A DNA stretch of 45,811 nucleotides from Parcubacteria group bacterium GW2011_GWA2_40_23. GTDB lineage: Bacteria; Patescibacteriota; Patescibacteriia; UBA11705; JABHMO01. This document shows positions 38,361-45,811 of the stretch, piece after piece; positions within the stretch are counted from its first letter, which is position 1, and each line of letters opens with the position of its first letter. The translations under genes and the position numbers were made by a program. The notes under the pieces were generated by a model. It made no database searches. It was not told where the DNA came from and worked only from the letters and a program-made list of their open reading frames with translations. The stretch covers positions 1 through 45,811 of the forward strand of contig LBYP01000011.1 of assembly GCA_000996245.1 (NCBI GenBank), given 5' to 3'.

Positions 38361-40379
38361 CTAGACGATCTTGGCCAGGATCTCGAGATCAACGAAGTTC
38401 GCCAAGGTCGGCTTGAACCTGTCAACGCGTAAAGCTTCCTGACGCACCGCCCAATTCGCGGACGGACTGCCAGCCCAGGCACGACGAGTAACGCCGCAAA
38501 GCACATCCCAGGTGAGCATGATCTCTATGGTCGCATCTACGCTTCGACTACCATCGAGTACCAGACCGAAGCCACCATTTATCGCTCTTCCCCAGCCAGT
38601 GCCGCCACCGTGGTGCAGCGACACCCAGGTAGCACCTCGCATGGCATTACCGATGACACACTGCGTAGCCATATCGGCCGTGGGAGCAGAACCGTCGTGA
38701 ACGCTGGAAGTCTCTCGCAGGAAAGAATCCGTACCACCAGTGTCGTGGTGATCACGGCCAATGACGATAGGACCATGTAGTCGCCCATCGCGAATTGCTT
38801 CATTCATGGCCAGACCGAGTTTCACACGGCCCTCTGCGTTGCTGTAAAAGATACGCGCCCGAGTCCCGATTGCTAGTTCGTGTTTGCCAGCATCGAGAAT
38901 CCACTGAGCATTGTCTTTCAGCTGCTGCTTGATTTCATCCGGTGCATCCATGAGCATTTGCTCAGTTACTTCGATGGCGATTTGATCCGTCGTGGCCAGA
39001 TCTTCGTCGAGGCCACTCAAGCACACCCAGCGGTACGGGCCAAATCCGTAGTCGAAGTACAGGGGACCCATGAGACCTTCGACGTAACTCTGATATCGCG
39101 GCTGGCCGTGTTCGTCAAAGATATCCGCACCAGATTCGATGGCCACGTCAATGAAACTGTTGCCGTAGTCCCAGAACTTCATGTCCAGAGCTACGTGCAT
39201 GTTAACGACAAGGACATGTGCGCGAATGGATTTTTGCACCTTCAACCTGAAGGCCGCAGCATCACTTTCACGCAAAGCATCTGCTTCTTCTACTGTCATA
39301 CCTGACGGATAGTAACCCCCGCCGTAGGCGTCATGCAAAGAAGTCTGGTCTGAACCCAGATCGACTCTGATGTTTTCGACGAGTAAATGTTTCCAAAGAT
39401 CAACCACGTTACCATGGTAACCAAGGGAAACTGCTTCGCCGTTCGCCACAGCTTCGCGAATACGATCTGAGAGGACTTTGAGGTCGGTATGTATTTCATC
39501 CAACCAACCCTGATCGTGGCGCTTTTGCAGCCACCTCATCTTCACTTCAGCAACAACGACGACTGCGCCGAGAATCACACCAGCCTTGGCTTGAGCACCG
39601 CTCATGCCGCCCAAACCCGACGTGACGATGAGTTTCCCTTTCAGGTTCTCATTCACACCAAGATTGAGCCACTTACGTGCGGCATTCAAGAACGTGATGA
39701 CCGTACCGTGCACGATTCCCTGACTACCAATGTACATCCATGACCCTGCGGTCATTTGTCCATACATGGTTACGCCGAGTTGGGCGAGTCGTTCGTACTC
39801 TTCGGGAGTACCGAAGCGCGGAACAACGAGACCGTTCGTCAATACGACGCGCGGAGAATCTGGATACGACGGATAGAGTCCATCCGGGTGGCCGGACTTC
39901 ATAACCAGCGTTTGCCGATTCGTCATCTTCGAAAGATACCACATGGTCAAACGGTATTGTGCCCAGTTCTGGAACACGCCACCATTGCCACCGTACGTGA
40001 TCATCTCGAACGGGTACTGCGCCACGTCTGTGTGCAGATTGTTCTGGATCATGAGCATCATGGACCTTGCGGCCAGGATCTGGGCGGGATACTCGTCGAC
40101 AGGACGCGCCAGAACCGGGAACTGCGGACGGAAGCGATGCATGTAGATGCGACCGAGCGTCCGCAACTCGTTCAAGAACTCAGGACCGAGGATGGCGTGC
40201 CATTTAGCTGGGAAATACCGCAGCGCATTGGCCACTGCTTGCTTCTGTTCCGCGAGAGTCAGAACCAGCTTACGCTTCAATGCTCGAGGCACCTCTGCGG
40301 CAACCCGCGGCATGTCCGGCAGATAATCCGGAATGCCTTGCAGGATTTCTTCCTGCCAGGTTTGTGGTCGGGGTATCAT
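38361..40379 (-). CDS. hutU: Urocanate hydratase
   Basis: YGGNGGVFQNWAQYRLTMWYLSKMTNRQTLVMKSGHPDGLYPS...VTSGLGGMSGAQ...GRDHHDTGGTDSFLRET. Confidence 0.93.
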   Translation of the reverse strand: MIPRPQTWQEEILQGIPDYLPDMPRVAAEVPRALKRKLVLTLAEQKQAVANALRYFPAKWHAILGPEFLNELRTLGRIYMHRFRPQFPVLARPVDEYPAQILAARSMMLMIQNNLHTDVAQYPFEMITYGGNGGVFQNWAQYRLTMWYLSKMTNRQTLVMKSGHPDGLYPSYPDSPRVVLTNGLVVPRFGTPEEYERLAQLGVTMYGQMTAGSWMYIGSQGIVHGTVITFLNAARKWLNLGVNENLKGKLIVTSGLGGMSGAQAKAGVILGAVVVVAEVKMRWLQKRHDQGWLDEIHTDLKVLSDRIREAVANGEAVSLGYHGNVVDLWKHLLVENIRVDLGSDQTSLHDAYGGGYYPSGMTVEEADALRESDAAAFRLKVQKSIRAHVLVVNMHVALDMKFWDYGNSFIDVAIESGADIFDEHGQPRYQSYVEGLMGPLYFDYGFGPYRWVCLSGLDEDLATTDQIAIEVTEQMLMDAPDEIKQQLKDNAQWILDAGKHELAIGTRARIFYSNAEGRVKLGLAMNEAIRDGRLHGPIVIGRDHHDTGGTDSFLRETSSVHDGSAPTADMATQCVIGNAMRGATWVSLHHGGGTGWGRAINGGFGLVLDGSRSVDATIEIMLTWDVLCGVTRRAWAGSPSANWAVRQEALRVDRFKPTLANFVDLEILAKIV

Positions 40380-40424
40380 GAGAACCTCCTCTGCAGGTGC
40401 AGTTGTCGAACATGATTTGAGTTA

Positions 40425-40453
40425 AATTTACAGCATAATCCTTTTGACGTCAA
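40425..40453 (-). promoter_or_regulatory. Promoter of hutU cassette
   Basis: TTGACG-17 nt-TAAATT. Confidence 0.6.
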
Positions 40454-40488
40454 TCTTACTCCATCCGATTTGTACGTCCCAAGTCTAT

Positions 40489-40633
40489 CGTCATTGCGAG
40501 ACCGTGAAACAGGTCGAAGCAATCCCCGATATCTCAACTATTTGGTGCTGCTATCATAGATATATTAGTAAGTTAACGATCATTAAGATCTCGTGGATTG
40601 CTTCGGGCTACTCAGAGTGCCCTCGCAATGACG
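40489..40633. repeat. MITE/REP-like inverted-repeat element
   Basis: Ends CGTCATTGCGAG...GAAGCAATCC and inverted GGATTGCTTC...CTCGCAATGACG; each arm has its own small hairpin. Confidence 0.75.
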
Positions 40634-40642
40634 CTTCGCGCG

Positions 40643-40676
40643 AAAAAAAACCAGCTGCTGTATGAACAACAACTGG
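40643..40676 (-). terminator. Intrinsic terminator of 40685-40924 cassette
   Basis: CCAGTTGTTG-TTCATA-CAGCAGCTGG-TTTTTTTT. Confidence 0.85.
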
Positions 40677-40684
40677 GCAATACC

Positions 40685-40924
40685 TTACGCGACTTTACCA
40701 TCCAGCCGGAGAATTCCGAACTCACGGACAAAGATTCCGAACCCGTCGCGCGTCGCGACGCCGATAAAAGCGATTTCCGGTTGCCTGATCAGCTGAACCT
40801 TGGCTTCGAGCCTAGTATCGACTGTCAGAACCTCGATCGGAGTCGGTATGGCCGCACGAAGCGCGTCGAATCGATCTGATTTTCCCTCAAGAATGAAGAG
40901 TGCAATGGGTCTCTTTCGCGGCAT
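40685..40924 (-). CDS. Small uncharacterised protein (79 aa)
   Basis: MPRKRPIALFILEGKSDRFDALRAAIPTPIEVLTVDTRLEAKVQLIRQPEIAFIGVATRDGFGIFVREFGILRLDGKVA; strong terminator follows. Confidence 0.55.
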   Translation of the reverse strand: MPRKRPIALFILEGKSDRFDALRAAIPTPIEVLTVDTRLEAKVQLIRQPEIAFIGVATRDGFGIFVREFGILRLDGKVA

Positions 40925-40997
40925 AATCCACTCCATCCTAAGTCAAATTTGTAACAAAACAATATCACAATAGTGTAAATTTAGCAAATTTTATGTA

Positions 40998-41026
40998 TTG
41001 ACAAGATTGAATAAAACTGTTACACT
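40998..41026 (+). promoter_or_regulatory. Promoter of 41102-41734 cassette
   Basis: TTGACA-17 nt-TACACT. Confidence 0.7.
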
Positions 41027-41101
41027 TATACTTGCGCGTATCGTGTCGCGGTGGTGCCTTGTTGTCCTCTACCCAACCTTTTCTGTAGAAGGAGCCTGGC
41101 C

Positions 41102-41734
41102 ATGTTACCCACACAGGATCCCTTGCCCCCTCCGATCGGCCTGTTCTTCCATCCATGTGAAGAAGAAGGTCTGAGCAAGCTCGTCGCACACCTTCCCACC
41201 GGGAAGGGAGCAGTGGTCGTCCTCACCGCGCAGCGTAGCGTGGCGGACATGAACCAGCCGGGCTGGTACCTGGTTAAGATCGGATTCCCGCCCGACACCA
41301 AGATCGCGCTGGCAGACCCCGTGCTGACCCAGGACATCCTGGAAGCCAGCCAAGACCTCCTGGCCAACATGCTCGACTTCGGGTTCGAGCTGCGCACGGA
41401 CGACAGACCGTCCATCCCCAACGACATCGCGATCTTGTTCTTCGACGATGTCGGCGCCGAGCCGCTCAAGGCCCAGCTCACGCTGCCCACGGGCACGGTG
41501 GACGTCATCGCGTCGTCCGACTTCGATGAATTCATGGACGAACCCGGGTGGTACATGTGCCGCCTGGAGTTCATGAGCCCCGACACGGCGTACGCCAGCC
41601 CGATCATGACCGAAGAAAACGTCACGGCCGCCCGCCAGTTGCTCGACGGCTACCACCAGATGGAGCCGCTGCGCAGGCGCCTGCGTCGCAACGTACGCCT
41701 GTCCCTCGTCCCGACCGCTGCCGTCGCCCAGTAG
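41102..41734 (+). CDS. Uncharacterised protein with two tandem related domains
   Basis: GAAGGAGCC then MLPTQDPLPP; internal repeat of LPTG...(2-12 aa)...PGWY...DxxxAxxxPxxTxxxxxAxxxLL. Confidence 0.7.
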   Translation: MLPTQDPLPPPIGLFFHPCEEEGLSKLVAHLPTGKGAVVVLTAQRSVADMNQPGWYLVKIGFPPDTKIALADPVLTQDILEASQDLLANMLDFGFELRTDDRPSIPNDIAILFFDDVGAEPLKAQLTLPTGTVDVIASSDFDEFMDEPGWYMCRLEFMSPDTAYASPIMTEENVTAARQLLDGYHQMEPLRRRLRRNVRLSLVPTAAVAQ

Positions 41735-41743
41735 CGACGACAA

Positions 41744-41782
41744 ACCCCCACATCTATCGCTAGGTGTGGGGGCAATTTTTTT
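41744..41782 (+). terminator. Intrinsic terminator
   Basis: CCCCCACATCTATCGCTAGGTGTGGGGGCAATTTTTTT. Confidence 0.85.
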
Positions 41783-41792
41783 ATAAAAGAAA

Positions 41793-42434
41793 TTATTTTA
41801 TTTCAATTGGAATTATTAACTCGTCATCATTCGCAGGTAAGCCAGAAGGATTATCTTTTTTTAATACAAGTTCAATTTTACCTTTTATTTTTGTTGATTC
41901 TAAATTGACCTTCAACTCAAACGGTACAAAATCTATTGTCATCCAATCAGCTTTGGCCTCAGCCAAACCCTCAAATAGAATTTTGTTTTCTAAATCTCTT
42001 ATTTGGACTGGAAAACTGGCTTCAAAAAACCATGTTCCTCGAGCCAATCCAGTGATTTCCAAAGATGAGCCCTCAATAACTTGATTTGCCTGTGGGTAAT
42101 TAACACGGATTAAATCTGCTTTACTATTAATAGTGGCATATTCACAAAACGGGACACATTGCATGCTGCAAATTTTTGCTTCAGGATTATGACGACACGC
42201 CGAACCACAAGCATTGAAAAATCCACCATTCGATGAACAAACTTCTTCAGAAATATTTTCACATTCGCTGAATTCACTTAACCAAATTCCATTGTACTTT
42301 TCGCATTTGTCAATAGCTGTAACTGGTTCTTTTGAGAACCAACCCAACTGACCAGCAATAACAAAAGCAAAGCAAATTATGAGTACAACTACTAGAAAAA
42401 CAGTGAGAATAATTGTTGTAAATTGTTTTTTCAT
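41793..42434 (-). CDS. Membrane-anchored secreted protein with C-terminal Gmad2-like domain
   Basis: N-terminal TM; Cys-rich middle; LIRVNYPQANQVIEGSSLEITGLARGTWFFEASFPVQI...KKDNPSGLPANDDELIIPI. Confidence 0.75.
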   Translation of the reverse strand: MKKQFTTIILTVFLVVVLIICFAFVIAGQLGWFSKEPVTAIDKCEKYNGIWLSEFSECENISEEVCSSNGGFFNACGSACRHNPEAKICSMQCVPFCEYATINSKADLIRVNYPQANQVIEGSSLEITGLARGTWFFEASFPVQIRDLENKILFEGLAEAKADWMTIDFVPFELKVNLESTKIKGKIELVLKKDNPSGLPANDDELIIPIEIK

Positions 42435-42456
42435 GGTACGAAAATATACCTTCTTT

Positions 42457-42828
42457 CTATTTTAAAATTTTTTTTATCCTATCAACCACGTCATCTAAAC
42501 CATGATCTGCCTTGATCAAAAAATCTTTTGCTCCAAGGTCCATAGCGCCCTTGGCATCTTCATCTGAACCCAGGTTTGTCAAAACGATTACCGGTGTGTC
42601 GAGGTGTTCATCTTCTCGTAAGTGCCTCAACATAGTCATGCCCTCCATGCGCGGCATAATTAAATCTAACAAAATAAGATCAACTTCTTCGGTCATAGCT
42701 TTTTTTAGCCCTTTTAATCCGTTTTTTGCAATCAGAACTTTGAAACCACTGCTACTCAGTTTGTCTTGTAGAACCTCTACTAGGATAAGATCATCTTCCA
42801 CAAGCAAAACTGTTGGTTTTTGATTCAT
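42457..42828 (-). CDS. Response-regulator receiver-only protein (CheY-like)
   Basis: VLLVEDDLILVEVL...DLILLDLIMPRMEG...PVIVLTNLG. Confidence 0.9.
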   Translation of the reverse strand: MNQKPTVLLVEDDLILVEVLQDKLSSSGFKVLIAKNGLKGLKKAMTEEVDLILLDLIMPRMEGMTMLRHLREDEHLDTPVIVLTNLGSDEDAKGAMDLGAKDFLIKADHGLDDVVDRIKKILK

Positions 42829-43347
42829 ATTAAATGTATTTTCACAGAATAAAGTCTTTTTATATGTAACATCATCGAAAGCAGTGTGAGAACCGATTTT
42901 ACAACCTAAATTTCTAGTATCTTCACCAAAATTATTTTTTTAAGGATTAAATATATTGGTTTCAAATCGCAAAAAAACAAATGGTTTGTAAAATAATATT
43001 TTGGCTCCTACAACAGCGGCTTTCTCTCGAATCAAAGCGTTGTGCATTTCCTCGAGCCAACGAGGATCAGCCACCATATCATTGTTAATCAATGCTACAT
43101 ATTCCCCATCGCAATATGGTAAAGCGCTATTATTACCACCAGCAAAACCGAGATTGGTCTTATTTTGAACAACTTTGATCTCGGGATACTTCTTCTCGAC
43201 AAACTGAACTGAGCCATCACTGGAGTTATTATCAACAAATATAATTTCAAAATTTTGGTAAGTTTGATTTTTAAGACTATTAAAAAGTGGTTCTAAATAT
43301 TTTAGACCATTGTAGTTGGCGGTTATGATTGAGATTTTATCTTTCAT
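42829..43347 (-). pseudogene. Truncated GT2 glycosyltransferase remnant with an in-frame stop
   Basis: MKDKISIITANYNGLKYLEPLF...VALINNDMVADPRWLEEM...ETNIFNP* then same frame KNNFGEDTRNLGCKIGSHTAFDDVTYKKTLFCENTFN, running into the receiver gene ATG. Confidence 0.65.
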
Positions 43348-43352
43348 TTACG

Positions 43353-43386
43353 TACTAATTACTAATCTACTGCGAATCTACGAATA
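43353..43386. repeat. Dispersed short repeat, copy 2
   Basis: Minus strand TATTCGTAGATTCGCAGTAGATTAGTAATTAGTA, just upstream of the GT2 remnant start. Confidence 0.6.
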
Positions 43387-43546
43387 TCTGAAAATTATCT
43401 TCTAGAAACGTCAAAATGAATTTTGAATAATAAATAAAGCATAATGCTAATCACAATTTATTAATTGTTTAATTATAGCAAATTTAGGCAAAATTATCCA
43501 CAAACAAAAATCCCCACCTTAGGGCGAGGATTTCTTTATTGAGAAG

Positions 43547-44209
43547 TTACTTTTTCTTTTTAGCAGGAGCTTTTTTTGCCACAGCTTTTTTAGCTGGAGC
43601 TTTAGCTTTCTTTTCCTTAACAACTTCTATTACTTCAATTTCTTTCTTGACTTCAGGCTTAGTTTTTTTAATTTCAGTTTTTTCAACTGGAGCATTTGGA
43701 GCTAAAATTTTCATCAACTTATCAAACTTAGAATTTAAAGCCATAAGTTGTTCCATGATTTCCTTAGTGTCTCGTCCGCCACCAGCACCTGGTTTCTTGA
43801 AGCAATCGCTACATGAAACTGGTTTACCAGCTGTTGGTCTAAATGGAACTTGGCAGGCCTTACCGCAAACGCCGCAAACTGCGTCGTACATTGGTCGGTC
43901 TTCGCGAGATCTGTCGCTGAAACTAGGTCGTTCACGTCTATCGCCTCGGTCGTTTCCGCCAAAAGATGGACGGCTGCTGCCACCATTTTGTTTTTCAAAA
44001 CAAGAACTGCAATAAATTGGTCTGTCGCCAGTTGGTCTGAATGGAACTTCGCAATTAGCGCCGCATTCATCACAAACAGCTGGATGCATAGGTGGTCTGC
44101 CACCATCTCTATCACCAAATCTACTGCCTCCACCAAAAGATTTACCACCACCAAACTTGCTGCCAAACCCTCCACCGGAGCGTTTGTTGTCTCGAGTAAA
44201 ATTTCCCAT
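43547..44209 (-). CDS. CxxC-x(n)-CxxC zinc-ribbon protein, Gly/Arg-rich with Lys/Ala-rich tail
   Basis: Two repeats CDECGANCEVPFRPTGDRPIYCSSCF and CGVCGKACQVPFRPTAGKPVSCSDCF. Confidence 0.85.
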   Translation of the reverse strand: MGNFTRDNKRSGGGFGSKFGGGKSFGGGSRFGDRDGGRPPMHPAVCDECGANCEVPFRPTGDRPIYCSSCFEKQNGGSSRPSFGGNDRGDRRERPSFSDRSREDRPMYDAVCGVCGKACQVPFRPTAGKPVSCSDCFKKPGAGGGRDTKEIMEQLMALNSKFDKLMKILAPNAPVEKTEIKKTKPEVKKEIEVIEVVKEKKAKAPAKKAVAKKAPAKKKK

Positions 44210-44377
44210 GTATGTTTTGTTAATTACTTAAATCGTAATTTAGCTAAGAATAACACAATTTTATAAAAAATGCAAGCGTTCGTTTTACTTTGTCTCCCTG
44301 ATAAGAGCAGAATGGCAAAACTGGATAAAAAATCCCTAAATTTACCGTCTGGCAGACTTAGGGATTTTTTGAAGCAA

Positions 44378-44578
44378 TTAAGCTCTAGAAACTTGAGTAG
44401 CAGCTGGACCTTTTTCGCTTTGTACAAGCTCGAAAGATACAACATCGCCGATCTTAAGTTCTTCGAAAGTTACGTCTACAAGTTCCTTAGAGTGGAAGAA
44501 AAGGTCTTTTGCCTCGCCTTCGCGAGCAATGAAACCATATCCTTTGTCTGTAAGGGTCTTGATTGTTCCTGTCATCAT
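44378..44578 (-). CDS. Cold-shock domain protein
   Basis: TGTIKTLTDKGYGFIAREGEAKDLFFHSKELVDVTFEELKIGDVVSFEL. Confidence 0.9.
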   Translation of the reverse strand: MMTGTIKTLTDKGYGFIAREGEAKDLFFHSKELVDVTFEELKIGDVVSFELVQSEKGPAATQVSRA

Positions 44579-44746
44579 GTGATTAGATTTAGTTTGCTTA
44601 GTTAGAACGTCTAACATTCTTCATGTTTATTAAAGTTGCAAATTGTTGTCTTAAAAAAGTTTGATCTTATAGCTGCTAAAGCGCCAAAAGCAAAGAGGCA
44701 GCGCCTATAGATGATGTCATGCTATTAGAGAGTTCAATATATTAAT

Positions 44747-45259
44747 ATGAGATGCCCTTTTTGTCGCCATTCTAACGATTCAGTTTTAGATTCAAGACCT
44801 CTTGAATCCGCAAGCGTAATTCGGCGCAGAAGGATCTGCAAGAATTGTCACAAACGTTTTACCACTTACGAGCGGCTAGAAGAGATGCCTTTAATGGTTG
44901 TAAAATCAGATCAGCGCCGAGAACCTTATGACAGAGCTAAATTGCGCCAAGGGATTTTGCGCGCTTGTGAAAAAAGGCCGATCTCTATGGACACGATAGA
45001 CCTGATTGTGGCGGAAGTGGAGTATGAGTTAAAGGATTATGTGATGGAAATTTCTTCAAAAGTGATTGGAGAAAAGGTGATGGAAAAATTGCATGCGATT
45101 GATCAGGTCGCTTATGTAAGATTTGCTTCTGTTTATAGAAATTTTTCCGACGTCAATTCTTTTTTAGAAGAGATTGATAAATTAAAAAATAGAAAGGAGA
45201 AAAACGCTCTTTCCAAAGCTGTGCCATCAAAAATTTCAAAATTAAAGATTGCCAATTAA
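44747..45259 (+). CDS. nrdR: Transcriptional regulator NrdR
   Basis: MRCPFCRHSNDSVLDSRPLESASVIRRRRICKNCHKRFTTYER. Confidence 0.95.
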   Translation: MRCPFCRHSNDSVLDSRPLESASVIRRRRICKNCHKRFTTYERLEEMPLMVVKSDQRREPYDRAKLRQGILRACEKRPISMDTIDLIVAEVEYELKDYVMEISSKVIGEKVMEKLHAIDQVAYVRFASVYRNFSDVNSFLEEIDKLKNRKEKNALSKAVPSKISKLKIAN

Positions 45260-45281
45260 TTTCAAGGAGGAAAAAACGCTT

Positions 45282-45811
45282 ATGAATCCACCCTTAGAAG
45301 GCAGGGTAAATTCTAGTAACAGTTCAGAGGAAGTGAGCCCATCAGTTCCCAATCTCCCATTAGAAGAAGAAGTGGCTTTAACTCCAGCTCCGTTAACTCA
45401 AGAAACAAAAGAATTTTTTAATGACGATATTTTAAGATGCAGAGTCTTTTTAGACAAATATGCTCTCCGCGATAGAAGCGGCCGGGTCGTAGAAAAAACA
45501 CCGGTGGAGATGTGGCAAAGAGTGGCTAGGGAGCTGGCCAGCGTAGAAGAGAATGAAGCGTTAAGAAATGAATGGCAAGAAAAATTTTATTGGCTTTTAT
45601 CAGATTTTAGATTTATTCCAGGAGGAAGGATTCTTTTTGGAGCTGGCAACCCAAGAAACGTTACCTTATTAAATTGTTATGTGATCCCTGTAAAAGAGGA
45701 TCGGTTGGAAGCTATTTTTGATTGGATGAAAGAAGCGGCTAGAACCTATTCCTATGGCGGTGGAGTGGGCACTGACATTTCTATTTTGCGTCCAAAAGGC
45801 GCTCGGGTCAA
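45282..45811 (+). CDS. nrdJ: Ribonucleotide reductase, class II (NrdJ)-like, N-terminal part (runs off window)
   Basis: AAGGAGG SD; ...FIPGGRILFGAGNPRNVTLLNCYVIPVKEDRLEAIFDWMKEAARTYSYGGGVGTDIS. Confidence 0.85.
   Translation, partial: MNPPLEGRVNSSNSSEEVSPSVPNLPLEEEVALTPAPLTQETKEFFNDDILRCRVFLDKYALRDRSGRVVEKTPVEMWQRVARELASVEENEALRNEWQEKFYWLLSDFRFIPGGRILFGAGNPRNVTLLNCYVIPVKEDRLEAIFDWMKEAARTYSYGGGVGTDISILRPKGARV

Noticed and set aside
41105-41743. 212-aa minus-strand ORF opposite 41102-41734
   Set aside because: The plus frame has a consensus promoter, SD and terminator, and shows the internal repeat.
10693-41782. Integron or prophage origin for the GC-rich cassettes
   Set aside because: No integrase, transposase, phage structural gene or attC-like fold seen at boundaries; each cassette has its own promoter, unlike integron cassettes.
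163-43347. CRISPR array
   Set aside because: No regularly spaced direct repeats seen; the short repeats found are single dispersed copies or inverted repeats, and no cas genes are present.
44700-44746. NrdR box upstream of nrdR (TTCAATATATTAA)
   Set aside because: Only one weak AT-rich match in AT-rich DNA; NrdR normally uses paired sites, so not supported.

Overview
The window is mostly AT-rich, densely coding DNA that reads like a Patescibacteria/CPR-type genome (inference from composition, the CxxC zinc-ribbon protein and the Gmad2 protein). About 0.2-9.6 kb and 12.6-23.6 kb are surface-polysaccharide/glycosylation clusters: GT2/GT4/GT-C glycosyltransferases, a flippase, sugar-nucleotide epimerases and methyltransferases. 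From about 10.7 to 41.8 kb this background is interrupted by GC-rich, single-gene cassettes. Most of these carry their own sigma70-like promoter, a strong Shine-Dalgarno and an intrinsic terminator. They include hutH, hutU, a peptidase T-like gene, a second hisS and several unknown families. The strongest find is a histidine-centred system. A 14-codon leader peptide, MKKVTAIHHHHHHQ*, sits in a complete ribosome-mediated attenuator (antiterminator and terminator both present) directly upstream of a canonical tRNA-His(GTG) and hisS. The leader peptide appears to be leaderless. The window also encodes a second, divergent GC-rich HisRS with its own non-canonical tRNA-His(GTG) (no G-1, A73, no encoded CCA), plus the first two enzymes of histidine degradation. 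Several genes look internally deleted or frameshifted (ugd, MTA phosphorylase, a GT2, a GNAT). The window ends with nrdR and the start of a class II-like ribonucleotide reductase.
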